Shown one piece after another: positions 36,100 through 48,554 of a DNA stretch of 64,000 nucleotides. Source of the stretch: Erodium maritimum (Eukaryota > Streptophyta > Magnoliopsida > Geraniales > Geraniaceae); NCBI GenBank assembly GCA_963921825.1, contig OY997589.1, forward strand, positions 21,163,735 to 21,227,734, written 5' to 3'. The position numbers were made by a program, and so were the translations under genes. Every line of letters begins with the position of its first letter. Position 1 is the first letter of the stretch. The notes under the pieces were generated by a model, which was not told where the DNA came from, ran no database searches, and saw only the letters and a program-made list of their open reading frames with translations.

Positions 36100-38085
36100 G
36101 GTTCTGATCATGGTGTATGCCAGTAGTGACCTTCTCTCCCCCCTTCCTCTTCCCGTTTATCCTTTTCTTCTCTTCTCTTGCTCTTCTCCTCCCCTGATTT
36201 TTGTTCATTTTTTGGTTTGAGTTTCTCCCTCCAACACGATAGAATGGCTGTCTCTTCGTCATCATTGGACCCTATTCTAGATCTGGGTTTTGGGACATCT
36301 TTTCTCGAACCTTTAGGTCCCTGATGGATGTGGATCTGGACTTCGTCCATGGTGGTTTGGTGGAGGTTGCTCTCCTCTCCGTGGATGCTAGCTATGTCTG
36401 ATTGTTTGGTGCGTGTGGACTCCGGCGAGCCATCTCGTTGTTCGTATGCCCTCCGATGACCTGGTTGTTCTCTATGCCCATTCGTGTAGACACCGAAAAA
36501 GGGTTCCTAACTCGTCGGCGCTTGGAGCTCGGATCTCGACGCTCGGGAGAGGACCAGTTGCTCTATTTTGGGATGTTGGTGATTGACTTTTGAGGCTGCC
36601 GTGGTTCAAAGTTCGTCACCGGCGAAGTTCCCAGTGTTTTGTTTCAGAGTTATCGTCGTAGCTATTTTTGTCGACTTACTGCTGGTGCTCTTGTCCGTTT
36701 TCCTCCGACTCTTACCTCTTTGTTTCAGGCGACACACCATTGTCAACCTTCTAGCTTCACTCCGTCTTGTTGTTCTTCGTCTCTAACGTTCAAGTTCCAG
36801 ATATGTAGTGGGACTAGCTTCTCGGTCTTTTTGGTAGCAGATCGAGGCTGATCTAGACGTGAATCGTTTTTTCGTTGGGTGTTCCGACATGTGATGGATG
36901 GTTCCTCAGGTCCACGCTGTAATGTTTGCTGATGACTTATGGCAGTTCGTTGCTGATTCCTAGTGGGACGTGCTTCTCGGATTTCAGCCCGTCGATAGTG
37001 GGTTTTGGTCGATTTGCCTCATCGTCAGCGACTTTCTGGTTCCAGGGATATTTTCGAACTTGGTGCTTCTCTCTAGGTTTCACTGGGAACCATTCAAAAA
37101 AATTTCTACCCAAGCCTCACTGTGACTCTTTGTTCTCGGGTTGCTCAATCCGAGCCTCGTTTGAGTTGTTTCAGCCAAGGTCAGGCCATGTTGGAGGAAA
37201 GTGTACGTAAAGGCAGGATTATCTGTGTGTCTCCCTTTGGGGCTATGTTGAGGATGTGTTGGGTGGTTTTTGTTGGTTCGAGGTTCTGATTTGGAACTGT
37301 TCGTGTGGTGGTCCGAGGTAAGGTTGTTTTGTACCCCTTGCTTTCTTACTAATTGTGATTCCCATATGTTCCTTAATTGTCATATATTTTCTTGCCTCTT
37401 TCTTTCTATTTTGGTGGTTGGACCCGCCGGTTTGTAGGTGTTGGCCACCGGCGGGTGAATCGACATTCATGTCTTTGGTTGATATCTTCATATTTTGATT
37501 TTTGGTTCAGGGTGTGCTGATGGGTGTTGCCCATTGGAGTTGTCTCCGCCGTTTGCGGTGTTAGCCGCTTGTTTGGTAGGGTTCGTTCTTTTCGTTAAGA
37601 GATCGACGCTATGATGAGTCAGGATTAATAACGATTTAGGAAAGTGGTTTGAGTATTTAAAAGCTACTTTGGCACTTAAAGTTTTGAAAATGTAGGTTTC
37701 AAACCGTTTTTTTTCTCGAGCTTCATGGTTGTTATATCCGGGTTTTAGACCTATTTTTATGTTTTATCGGTTAAGCTTTGTTTGGTTTTAATTCTTGTTT
37801 TAAGACCTTGCTTTGGTTTGATCCTTGTAGGATCATTTGTAGTTTGGGTTTGATCCGTGTTGGATCGTTTGTTAGGTTTGCTACATGGTTGGTATATTTG
37901 GGTCTAGCATTGTTATACCCCTCTTTGGTTCTGTTTATGAACTTACTTTGCAAGTTTACTTTTACTAGGGACCTCATTAGTGGTTCCTTTGTTCGTAAGT
38001 CTCCTTCGTGGAAGAGTTTTCCTTTGTCTTGTCTTTTATTTTAAAACACTTGGTTTATAAAACAAAAATTGCTGACAAATTTTTT
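36100..38085 (+). mobile_element. Plus-strand LINE 5'-UTR-like and 3' region
   Basis: CT-rich leader-like DNA with an ATG-led stretch (36243) is followed by a non-coding region whose last part (37410-37600: GTGTTGGCCACCGGCGGG, TTGTCTCCGCCGTTTGC) matches 62560-62740, the 3' UTR of another plus-strand LINE in this window. It ends in TTATAAAACAAAAATTGC near 38085. No ORF2 motif was found in between, so it is internally deleted or an ORF1-type derivative. Confidence 0.45.
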
Positions 38086-38206
38086 TTTACCGAAAAAGCG
38101 ACCTAGAATGAAATTGAAAACGAAGAAGGCGAGCTCACACTTCTCGCCACTCCAACTCAATCGGGTCATTGTACGCATTTCAACCGTTTCACTCCCATGT
38201 GTGCTC

Positions 38207-40866
38207 TGTGAAGACCGCTTCGGCTTAAACCGGGTTAAGCTTTAAAGTTCATTCATTTGGAGCGTTGGGTTGAAAAGCAGTTTAATCTTTTAATTCGTAA
38301 AAAAAAGGGTCAAAGGGTCGGACCGGGTCGGGTCAGACCCGATCAGCAACCCAAACCCGGCCAAGCCAACTCGGCCTGGCTCTTCTTCTCCACTTGGGCC
38401 GTGCGGCCCAACGCCACCGAAGCCCACAAGCCAGGCCCTGTTGAGGAGGCCCATTGGAGCTCGGGTATAAGAGCAAGAATTAAGGCTGAAACCCTAATTT
38501 CCGCAGCCACGTTGCTTCTCCTCTGAACCGACCCCTCATCTCTCTCTTCTTCCTTCTTCTTCTCTTCACACCATCGTCGGCCACGCCCACGCTAAGCCTC
38601 GCCGACCCTCCTCTCTCTCCACTCTCCTTCTCCCTCTACGTCCAACCACCACCTACTTCCCTCATCTCCGTTCCTCTCCTCCGCACTCCACCGTCGCCGC
38701 CCCTCCTTCTCCCTCTTCTTCGTTTAGCCGACCTCACGCGCCGCCGCCTCGTCGTCGACGACCGAAGGACCAGACCGTTTGAACCACGGTCGTTCCTCGA
38801 CCGAGCCTCTCCCTCTCTCAGATCTGCTCCATCTCCGACCCGAACCCTCGACCGCCCTCTCCCTCGACCGCCACGGCCACCAGAGAAGCCCACCTCGCCG
38901 TCATCCGTTTCCCTTACGACTTGGACTTTGCTCGAGAACTTGGATTTCGCCCGAGAAGAGGAAGCTAACCGGAAAGCTGTTGATAGGAGTATTTGTTCGT
39001 AGGAAGACCACAAGGTAGGGGAAATCCTAACTACTCGAGTATTTCAATACTAGTATGCCTATTAGGTTAATAAAATCGGAAAGGTCCTAGAGTTGCATAT
39101 AGGATGCGAATAACTAGATTAATCGTCTTTCAATTACTAATAATCGGATGTGTCTAGAATGCATGCTTAGGATGAGAATAATAGTGTAACTCGCTTTCAA
39201 TAGTTGAGAATTGATTTACTGGTAGAGAGGCCGTGTTGAGCCCTCGGATTAGTTGTTGTGTTAGGTTCACATGCTTGATTGCTAGTTATGAGGATAATCA
39301 AGAGTCTAATGAAACTAGTTTAATTTTATGTTTGATTGATTTATTGAATGTTTACTTGATCGGTTGAGTGATTGTGTGTTGAAATAATTGTTTGATTGAA
39401 CGAATGATCGAGTATGACTGGTTGTGCCAAAGGGTACAATCAGGTGATCGATGTACCGATGGTTCGTGACAGGTAAGTATGACGGTAAGCGTAACTGTGG
39501 GTATGAATCCCGTGTCGTGTGTATGGATGAACGTGTGTACTTCTAAGATTGAGTATTAAGTGAATGTCTTTGGTGTATTGTGGTGAAAGTGTGATTCGAT
39601 AAGTGTTGATTGATAGACGTGTTATTGTATGTTTCCCTTATTCTTATTCTTGAATGTTTGCGTGTTCGGTTCTGTACTACACCGGGGGGGGGGGGGGGGG
39701 GGGGGGTAATTTGGTGCCGTTGTGGTGGTTGGAGTTTGATAGATACTGTGAGATATTGGTTGAGTATTGGAGTCTGAGGGCATTGGTTATTGGATATTAT
39801 GAGGATTGATTATTGAAGCCTGAGGGCATTGGTTACTGGATATTATGAGTATTGGTTATTGGAGCCTGATGGCATTGGTTATTGGACCCTACGGGGCAGT
39901 TGGTTGGCTTACTTTATGAGAGATGGTTACAGCGGTTTCACCCAAGTGTTTGCGTCCTACGGGAGCACTACTTGGTTCCTTATGACTTATGGTCCTTTGG
40001 AGGCATTTCCGAGAATTCCGATGATAAGCGCCCATTTGGGATTGTTTCCGGTGCCCCGACGCATGTGCCTCCTCTAGACCGAGGGAAAATCTGATATGAT
40101 ATGGGTACTCTGGTGGATCGGAGTATGGGAACCGATGTGACACCAGAATCTATTCATGGATCGGAGGCTTGAGAAAGCAAGAGGTTGGTGTGGCATTATT
40201 TATTCCCATTTTAGTAAGCTATGATTCGTTTATAGTATTTTCATGGAATCTTTTAAGTTACTGTTATATTTGAAAAAGCGATACTATTTTATTTACACTG
40301 ATTCCATAGTATTTCATTGATTAGTAGTATTTACTCGTTCCCAGTCGTGATGGTATTCTATTTTATTGTAATGTTCTCTATTTATTCTCGGGGAAGTTAT
40401 CGTTATCCTTGAGAATGCGCTATTGTTATCGTTGCTTTTATTTGTGTATCATATCTTTCGGTCTAAGGGTTTTAAGTACTTTTGTGAACCGAACTAAAGC
40501 AGTTTTAATATTAAACTTGGAGGTTAAAGTTGTTTACGATTTTCCCTACTGAGCGTAAGCTCACCCCTTTTTGTTTATTTATTGTGTGTACAGATGTACA
40601 TGAGATCTGGGGAATTCGAGGCTCGGGAGATTACGGATGTTTCGAGGGTCGTATTAGAGATGTGTTGGTCCACATTGTTGAACTTTATTTACCTTATGTT
40701 ACTTGTCAAGTTTTGACACTATATTTGAAATTTTAAATTGAATTATTGAGAAATACTTTGGTTTCGCTTTCAGCTTTAAAGGAGTTTATCACTGTTTTAC
40801 TACTTTTATCTCGATTATTTCAGGTCACGTCTCGAGTCCGGCCAAAACCGGATTTGGGGCGTGACA
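38207..40866 (+). mobile_element. Solo LTR of a Gypsy (Tekay/Del-lineage) element, 2660 bp
   Basis: TGTGAAGACCGCTTCGG...GGGCGTGACA, with a perfect 5 bp TSD TGCTC at 38202-38206 and 40867-40871. The start resembles the LTR of the gag-only element. A G23 run lies at 39684-39706. The conserved GAGCGTAAGCTCACCCC stem, pyrimidine tract and CAG are at 40547-40593, and an AG|GTAGGG site at 39015. Confidence 0.93.
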
Positions 40867-40920
40867 TGCTCCCTCACTAGCTAAATTAATGTAACGAACG
40901 AATATCATTATCTTGAAAAA

Positions 40921-41297
40921 AGGATAAATTACGTCGACATACCCCGTACTATATGTGTTTAACGGATAAATACCCAAAATATTTCTGTAACGAAAACATA
41001 CCCCAAACTAACACTTAGTAACAACATCCCCCTTCCATCCATATTCTATCCATTTTTAGGGTTAGATTTAGGTTTGGAGAGAGATTTAGGGTTGAATTTA
41101 GGGTTGACGTTGGTTTTAGGATTTGAACACTACCCATAGTTTCAGAATTTTTGAAAAAATAAACAATAAATGAACGGAAAAATGGATGAAATGGGGGATG
41201 TTGTTACTAAGTGTTAGTTCGGTGTATGTTTTCGTTACGAAATAACTTTGGGGTTATCTGTTAAACACGTATACGGGGTATGTCAACGTATTTTACC
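40921..41297. mobile_element. Mutator-type MITE, 377 bp with 9 bp TSD
   Basis: Inverted ends (GGATAAATTACGTCGACATA versus complement GGTAAAATACGTTGACATA) continue as complementary arms for about 120 bp. A perfect 9 bp direct repeat CTTGAAAAA flanks it (40912-40920, 41298-41306), which fits Mutator-like elements. No coding capacity. It sits about 50 bp beyond the solo LTR. Confidence 0.85.
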
Positions 41298-41306
41298 CTT
41301 GAAAAA

Positions 41307-42035
41307 TTATTCTAGTTTTATTTAGTAAAAATAGTACGTATTTCTGGTGATATTTTCATCGAATTTTTCTCGTTATATTGTTTATTGACGGTCTACAAAT
41401 TAAATTAATATGACTATGTATTGTTGACTAACTCACGTGTGTAGAAACTTTGGGATATACCTTAAAATTGTATCAACAACAATATACTTTACCAGATGAT
41501 GTATAAACATCGTTATTAGGTTTAGATAACATGGACAATATGCCCTTGTTTTGAAATTATATAGCCTCACATCACTTAGAACTTTCTTGCAATACTCAAC
41601 AAGTGTGATCAGCAAAGGCAACGCAAAGCAAGTGGGATTCAACTTTCTAGCTGTTATATGGTAATGGATGATGAACAAAGGATGGAAATTGAAGGCCCCA
41701 CCAAAGTTGTTTCTATATACGTCAAGGATGGGCCATGAGGTCCACATTAGTTGTACGTTTGTTTTCTCATGACAAACTACACGTGTGAGAGTTGAGTACT
41801 ACTAGGGTTATCAAAGAAAGTGAGTTTTCTCAGGAAACAAACACACCCCATATCCAAACCCTACACGAACAGTAAGGAGGGTGACTCGTCAGATGTGTGC
41901 ATGTGAGGACTTGTAGTCCTCACAGATCCCAAAGGTTTCATCATTTATGAGCAAGTACATTTCTATCCATGATTTCAATAAAACAATTTTCTTTTTAAGT
42001 TTAGAGAGTAAATTGATATTTTCTTGTCAGTATTA
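41307..42035. other. Intergenic, nothing assignable
   Basis: A minus-strand ORF at 41433-41747 (104 codons) has no recognisable domain and a composition like AT-rich random sequence. Confidence 0.4.
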
Positions 42036-42400
42036 TTTTTTTTTACCGTAAAACTGGTGATTTTATTCATTCGTCAGGTCATTGACAACATATCGCTGAG
42101 AATGGGAGGTATCTTCGTGAATAGTCAATCAATTGTACACCAGTCCCTAGCATTACGAGCTAAACAAAGAGGGGTCTTGTTAGCTTCTCTACGAGTAAAA
42201 ATAAGTTTGAACCTCTGCAGAACTTTCAGTTTAGCCCTGCATTCCACCACTATAAAACTACAAGTCCCAATGGAGACATCATCATCTCGCTTCTATTAAC
42301 AGCCTGAACCGCACTTAGGCAATCTGATTCAATGACACCTCAGTACCATCCTGTCTCATAAGTCCACGAGAACGCTTCAACTCTGGGGGTTTCCGCCTTT
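42036..42400 (-). pseudogene. LINE 3' fragment encoding an RNase H-like domain (minus)
   Basis: Minus-strand translation reads VIESDCLSAVQAVNRSE and KTPLCLARNARDW, as in the RNase H (RVT_3) domain at the end of some plant LINE ORF2 proteins, with frame breaks between segments. It runs into a 3' tail with an A run at about 42040-42048. A short 5'-truncated copy. Confidence 0.6.
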
Positions 42401-42652
42401 GAGGCGGTCATCCCTGATGTCGCAGTCGTTGTCTTTGAAGCCGCTGCCGTCTTTTAAGCCACCACTGTCTCTGATGTCGTCGCCACCTCTAATGCCGTCG
42501 TCGTCTCTAGAGTCATCCCTGAAGTCGTAGCCGTAGTCGGCGCGCCCATCTCCATGGCATCCACTGCCGCAACCTCCTCGGCCCTTTTCACGATTATGGA
42601 TCTGGCTTATCGAGAAGGTCCTTTTTTATTTTATTTGAGTTTGTCTTTGCAG

Positions 42653-42811
42653 GATCAATGCCTAATGAACAGAGAATCAGAGATTTTTTCAGGGAGGGAA
42701 CCATGATTCATGTATTGCCTCTCACTATTATTGTTGAAGTCTTTGGCCAATTTTCGGAGCAGGAATTTCAGTATCACCTTCTCAACCCCCGTCTTCCTTC
42801 CTTGCCTAACG
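42653..42811 (+). pseudogene. Exon-like fragment of unknown gene
   Basis: A pyrimidine-rich tract ending TTTGCAG is followed by a 159 nt open stretch (53 codons, MPNEQRIRDFFREG...) and AACG|GTATCTC. The acceptor and donor context and the open frame look like an internal exon, but no neighbouring exon or protein family is recognised. It may be a captured gene fragment or chance. Confidence 0.3.
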
Positions 42812-43618
42812 GTATCTCAACTTAGTGTTAGATTGCCTATACGACGCCCCATCTAATACCGTCAGGAACGGTTATAGTATGAAAAGAATAGCGAACAATT
42901 TATGCTTTTTGTCTATTCTTCGTAATCAGAGATTTATCCATAATACATTCAAATGTATTTAAAGTTTAAATTAATGAATGGTACTTTGGTTCAAAAAAGA
43001 TTCCGAACCTTTGGAACAAACAAACCTATCCTCTAAATAGAAGTAGATCACCAACCTTGCTTACACTACAACTACGTGAACCTTAAACAAATTTACCCAG
43101 TACTATTACAAAGACCACTTGTGCCAACAAAAATAAATTAACTGAACCACCAACAAATATGGCCAAAAACAACGATCAAACATGATCACCTGCATCAAAA
43201 CTTCTCACTCAGACCAATCAAATAGAAATGACCAAACCTCTACAGAACTTAATTTTGCAGCAAGAGCACAAAGGAAAAGCCATTAGCAAGTAAGAGCACT
43301 TCCAACGCGTGCCAGGCGCAGAGACGGCTTAGAGACGACTCGCTGGCACGGCTAGTCGTGTCCGTCTGTCGTGCGAAGGGGGCGTGCCTAGGGGTCATCC
43401 CTGATTTCAGCAACGACTCAACGCGTCGTCCCAGGTGCCAACGGCTAGCCGGTTGGCCAGTCCGCAGGCGACACGTGTCGGCGACGACTCCCAAAAACCC
43501 TATATTTTCCTATAAATTCAGATTCACCCCAAGCCAAAATTCACCCCTCTTCACTTGTTTCAAGCTCTCTCTCTTCCATTCCTCTCCAAATTCGCTTGTT
43601 TTTTTTCATATATTCACA

Positions 43619-44713
43619 ATGGACCCGAATCAAGCCCTCCAATTCGTATGCGAGTCGTTGAACGACGACGACGTCGATTCTCAACACACCGAAGACAACG
43701 TCATGGCTGCTTACTCGACATTCACCGACCTCCTCAACAATAGCCAATCATCGTCGCTTCCTCCATACACCCCGACCACCCACTCCCAATGGCAACCTTC
43801 TCAATCTTCCCAATTTGTTCCGGCCACTCAACCTTCTCAATCCGCTCTGACACAATCGAGGAGGAAGGGGAAGAAGGTCGCATCTACATCGGGCACGAGA
43901 GCAGCTCCGCGGTCGAAGTGGTCCATCGGGGAGGAGACAAGATTGCCCAGTTCGTGGCTCAACAATTCGCTGGACCCCATCAACGGGAAGAACCAGAAGA
44001 ATGACATGTACTGAAAAAAAGTACATGCCGAGTTCGAGGCGATGAGACCGGCATCCGACCCACCTCGGGCGTGGATGGCTTGCAAGTACCATTGGCATAA
44101 GTGCAAAGGAAGAATCATCAAGTTCGAGGGGAAGTACACCAACTTTGAGAACGAGCTCACAAGCGGGAGGAACGAGGTTGACGTCATGGCAGGCGCTGAA
44201 GAGGCGTACAGGAAGGAAGAGAAGCACGAGTTCAACCTCAAGCATATGTGGCTCATCGTGAGGGGGCAACCGAATTTTTCGACGAAGAAGGTTCCAGAAT
44301 GTGACATCCCCGACATCGACCTTAACCTCGACGCCGAAAGTGAAGCAAGAAAGCGAACAAGGATGGAAGAGGCTTCGGGAGACGGGTTTGACCAAGAGTT
44401 GAACTCGTTTGCAACCGAGGAGCGTCTGATCGGGCAGAAGAGAGTCAAGGCCAAGGAAAAAGGCAAAGGCAAACAAATGGACCCCCCACCCCAGCCGACG
44501 ACAGCGGTACCTCCCGAGCAAATGGATTTCATCCACTCCATTGCCGATAAGAAACAGAATCTCGCCGATACCAGAATGAATATGCAGGCGCAGGTCATGG
44601 ACATGTTGGCCGAAGTTGTACGCCAAGACACCACCAACATGACCGCGGAGGAAAAGGCGGCTCGTGCATCTCTCATTCAAAGCCTCGGGAGGCGTTTGGA
44701 GTTCTTGGGTTAA
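43619..44713 (+). pseudogene. Harbinger accessory protein, Myb/SANT-like with NAM-associated C-terminus
   Basis: From ATG at 43619 the frame gives a Ser/Gln/Pro-rich N-terminus with a basic patch (SRRKGKKVAS, near residues 79-88), then a Myb/SANT-like domain (SKWSIGEETRLPSSWLNNSL) and the continuation VHAEFEAMRP, WMACKYHWHKCKGRIIKFEG, a helix with MWLIVRGQPNF, and a charged coiled C-terminus to 44713 (364 codons). This matches the Myb-like ORF of PIF/Harbinger elements, which helps bind the terminal repeats. One in-frame TGA at 44012-44014 replaces the expected Trp after DMY. Otherwise open, suggesting recent inactivation. Confidence 0.75.
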
Positions 44714-45000
44714 GCAAGACTTCAATTTAGTTTTTATGTAATAAAAATATTAATGTAGTTGTTTTTATGTAATTTGGGTTTTATTCTAATTAATAAAAAA
44801 AAAATTATCGGATTCTCGGAGCCTCTGTGGGCGTGCACAATTACTATTTCGAAAATAGTAACCCTAGGGGTCGTGGCAGCCGCGTCGACCCCTCCCCCTC
44901 CCATCCTATCAATACCCCTCATCCCTCCTTCAATTTCTCACACCTCTCTCATTTTCTCTCTCTCAAACTCTCTCAAATTCTCTCAAGTCGATATGGCGGG

Positions 45001-45403
45001 ATGGCGGGATCATCTTCTAATTGGGCAACCGGGCCTCTTTGGTCCCCAGAGGAGGAGATGCATTTGGTGGTGAATTGGCTCACCTTTTACGAGAACGGGG
45101 GCAAGTATTGGCATCAACTATACCTTGTTTTCATTGAAACCGGGAATGAGGAGTGGCCACAACGGACGGAGAAGCAAATGAAGGATCACTTCCAAAAAAA
45201 TGAGCAAGAAGTACAAGTGGTTTGATGCTATTTACCGGAAGAAATTGAACGAGCTTAGGAAAGGCGCAACCGATGACGAAATCTATGCCGCGACCGTGGA
45301 TGATTATCAAGGCCAACACGGGCAGTGGACAAAACGTCCTGTGTGGGAGATGCTCAAAGACGATGCGAAGTGGCGTTTACACATTCGCACCATTGGGAAT
45401 TAA
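45001..45403 (+). pseudogene. Second small Myb/SANT-like gene in the Harbinger-like element
   Basis: ATG at 45001 starts MAGSSSNWATGPLWSPEEEM, followed by a SANT-like trihelix (LVVNWLTFYENGG, then RTEKQMKDHFQK), a KKYKWFDAIYRKKLNELRKG segment and a C-terminal WEMLKDDAKWR helix, to a stop at 45403 (about 134 codons). The last helix resembles the W-x-x-L-x-x-x-P-K-W block of Harbinger Myb proteins, so this looks like a diverged relative of the upstream gene. A one-base frameshift lies in the A7 run near 45197. A Ser/Leu/CT-rich leader precedes it. Confidence 0.6.
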
Positions 45404-46860
45404 GTTAACTATCTTATTTTAAATTATTGTGTTTTAGATTATCGAATATGCACTAGGTTTTAAATATTATGTAATGTGTTTGTGGGTTTAAATAAAAATA
45501 GTAATTAAATTTGGGGTGTTTTTTTAATTAGTGAAACTGTGTTGACATGGCTCCTGACACTAGTAGTGTCGGACCATTGTTGGAGCAGTGTCAAGAAGCC
45601 AAAAAGCAATCCCTGACACTGCTCCTTGACACTATCTAGTCTAACCATTGGAGATGCTCTTAGGATAGAGAAGTTTTGAATCTGCAATCTACCAGGATGT
45701 ATTAACTAAGAGGAGAAAGGAAAATCCTTAGGTTCTCTGAATTTTGCCCCCAGAAGACAAAAAGAGAAGCTTTTTATCTTGTGGAAAATCTCCTCAACAA
45801 TAATGTAAATATTGCTAAAGGTCATTTCCAGCCATAATTCCCATAAGACAACAAATAACAATGCTCCCCAAAGTTTTGTAGTGTGTGTAAAACCTAGCTG
45901 CTTCCAAGACAGGATCTAATCAATGATCTGAGAAGGAAGAACAACAGAGATCCCCCACCAAAAAATTGTCCAAACTTGCCAGGATCGAGCACACTTAATG
46001 AAAAGATGATCAATGCCCTCTATACAGTCTAGACATTATGAACAATAAACTTCAGTTTGAAATGCTGCAAGACCTCTTGAGGCTAAGAAGCTTTTAGTAG
46101 GAACAACTTGTAAGTACACAAGTCAGCCAAAAGTTGAGACTTTTAGGTGTTAAATGAGGAGACCATAGATGTTTAGCCTAAGCTTTGGTCAGGATCAGTA
46201 GCATCTTCTAACCTGGAGTACATTTTCCTCACACTAAAGCCAGAATCACCACCTTTTCAAATTGGTCTATCATCTTCTACTCCAGTAAAATGAAAAGTAT
46301 TAATGATGTCATAAAGAAGAAGAAATTCTCCAAACTAAAATGCACGATGTTGCCCCAATTAACAATTTATTGAATCCCATTAACCCCAAAAACATTGCAG
46401 AATCTCAACTCTCTCAATAAATAAATAATATGGCCAAGAAAAGAAAGATCATGACAGATGCATTTGAGAACCCACAGTCCCAGGTGATTCTATCCAAACT
46501 TTGTCCAAAGTGAATCAGTATCCAAAGCAAATTTTCACCACTATTTTGCAAGTAAAGTCTTATTCATCAAATGAAGACTTTTTTATCCCCAATCCTTCTT
46601 TTAAGCTTTGGTCTACACACTAGGTTTCATTTAACTTTATACAACGTGTTCTTATTAACTGAAGTTACTGAACCATTCCACATAAATTTTCTCTGCCACC
46701 TCTTTATTTGAACAATAACTCGCTTAGGGGATTTAAATAAAGACATATAATAGATAGGTAAGGAACTAAGGGAAAACTCAATTAGAGTAATTGTGCCTCC
46801 AAAATTAAAAAAAAATCTCCTTCCCACAACCCTAAATTCTTCTTAGATTTAGTAATAATA

Positions 46861-48554
46861 GGTTTCTTAAGTGTGTTATTATCTCCGTAATAATATGTTA
46901 TTTCTGTCTTAGTGTTTGTGACGTTGCACAAATTAAACATACAACTTTAATTTATACATTCCATTTTCGCTGATAAAATAAACAGAATTCTTATTTTGAC
47001 TAGCAGCAATAGAATCAATTAGAATATACACAACCACAAAGGAGTTTTAAGTTAGAATTGTTGATAGAGAAACATAATAACATATGGTTGGATAGGCAAG
47101 AAGGGGAGATGTGGGTGTGGATGAGTTAAATCACATGGGTGAGGCCAATTTGTATTTCCATAACAAGGAGCTAGACTGGCAAGCTTGTGGTCATGTCTCA
47201 AAAGTGAGAGTACAATAAAAAGTTGAAACAAAAGCAACAAAATAAAAACAAAACATTTTGCTTTCACTAGCTCTCCAATCTACCATACCCACCAACCTAA
47301 CTTTTGGAGAGTAAAAGACATGCTACTTTATGATTTGTTTTTCTAGTACCCATACCATAGCCCCTCCCACGGGAAATGAACAATCGTCCTACGGGTGGGA
47401 CATAATAGTTACTTTATTAAAACAAAGTCATTTATTTTCTATTTACATAGTCCCTATATATTTGTAGGAAGAATCTCATGTATTTGTTTTAAATTTGGAT
47501 GTAGACAAATACATAATTAAATAAAATAATATTTAAATTATAATTCAGATATAAATATTTAATTCATATTATTGAAAGCACAGACAATATTTTTATTGAA
47601 AAATAAATATATTAAATTGAATAGAAATATTTTCTTAGCTAATACTTCATAGGACCATTTCCCAACATTAAATTCAAACTCAATTTTTTTTTACTAACAA
47701 GGTGCAACTCCCTAACCACTAGAGAAGAACAGACAAAAAACACATTGTTCGCAGTTCTTTTTAAAAATGTAATTGTCATTGACGGTTTTGATGAAACGTC
47801 ATATAGACCGTCATAAAGGCATGTAGGAAGGGTGGGGGATGAGAAGACGGTATTGGAAGTCTTGCTCCAAATCTTGAGCAAGAGCTACATCAGTTGTATT
47901 GGGAGGATATACGCAAATCAGGGTTCCCTCCCAAGAAAAATCTCTAACTCTCTACGTGCTAATCTTTGACCCTACAAAAACGAAACTAGTAAAAGTAAAA
48001 AAGACCCACTCGATTAGCCTGATCTAGAATCGAGAGAGGGGTCGAGGAGGGTGCGGCGGTAAAGGCTAGGGAGATGGACGCGCCGGTGGCGGCTTCAGAG
48101 ATGGCGAGGGTTGCTCAGGAGAGATGATCCGATATAGTTTAATCCAATGTCATATCAATCTACAGTAGGTACAGAAAACGAGGGGACATCGAATCTATAC
48201 GCTTTCTGCATGCATCGGTGGAGGCCAAGAAGTAGGGACATCGATGGCTCCATCGATTGGGGTGAGGGCGACGAGGAACCTGCTAGGGAAAGATTTATTT
48301 GGGTGGGACCCCCCCCCCCCCCCGTCGGGGACCGATGAATTATCGACGAACAAGGTCGAGGGAGGTCGTCTCGCAGATAGGGAAGCTCCTCCAACCCAGG
48401 CCTAGCAACATCACAAGAGGAATGGGGAAAACGCCATGACAGCGGAGGAGAGAGACCGCAACTACACCGGAAGGGGTGAAGGCTGGGCCAGGGTGAGGCA
48501 CGACAAGACGACATCGAAACCATGATAGAGCGACTCATAAAAAAAAACTTTTTT
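46861..48554. other. Intergenic with retroposon debris and a C15 run
   Basis: AT-rich DNA to about 47640. At 47685-47740 a GGTGCAACTCCCTAACCAC stretch next to a T run resembles a short retroposon tail on the minus strand. 48020-48540 is GC-richer and leader-like, with C15 at 48309-48323. No gene recognised. A minus-strand ORF at 47052-47267 has a hydrophobic start but no ATG. Confidence 0.4.

Larger units (their letters stand above)
43291..45661 (+). mobile_element. PIF/Harbinger-like DNA transposon with two Myb-like genes
   Basis: Terminal inverted repeats GAGCACTTCCAACG (43294) and GGAGATGCTC (complement GAGCATCTCC, ending 45658), flanked by TAA and TTA, fit PIF/Harbinger ends, though the TSD is not a perfect direct repeat. 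Total 2.37 kb. It contains two Myb/SANT-like coding regions and no DDE transposase, so it is non-autonomous. It is inserted in a LINE. Confidence 0.75.
42960..46860 (-). mobile_element. 5'-truncated L1 LINE (minus), split by a Harbinger-like element
   Basis: The right part (45662-46860) encodes, on the minus strand, the end of a LINE reverse transcriptase (GGTITLIEFSLSSLPIYYM near 46780, KRWQRKFMWNG near 46690) and the zf-RVT-like C-terminus (WGALLFVVLWELWLEM near 45850). The left part (42960-43290) is its 3' UTR, ending ATTCATTAATTTAAAC. Frame changes make it a pseudogene. The two halves are separated by 43291-45661. Confidence 0.75.

Noticed and set aside
41433-41747. 104-codon minus-strand ORF
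   Set aside because: No domain, motif or neighbouring exon; composition fits chance in AT-rich DNA.
47052-47267. Minus-strand ORF with a hydrophobic, signal-peptide-like start and a Pro/His-rich tail
   Set aside because: It begins at GTG with a stop just upstream, has no usable ATG, and matches no known secreted peptide family.
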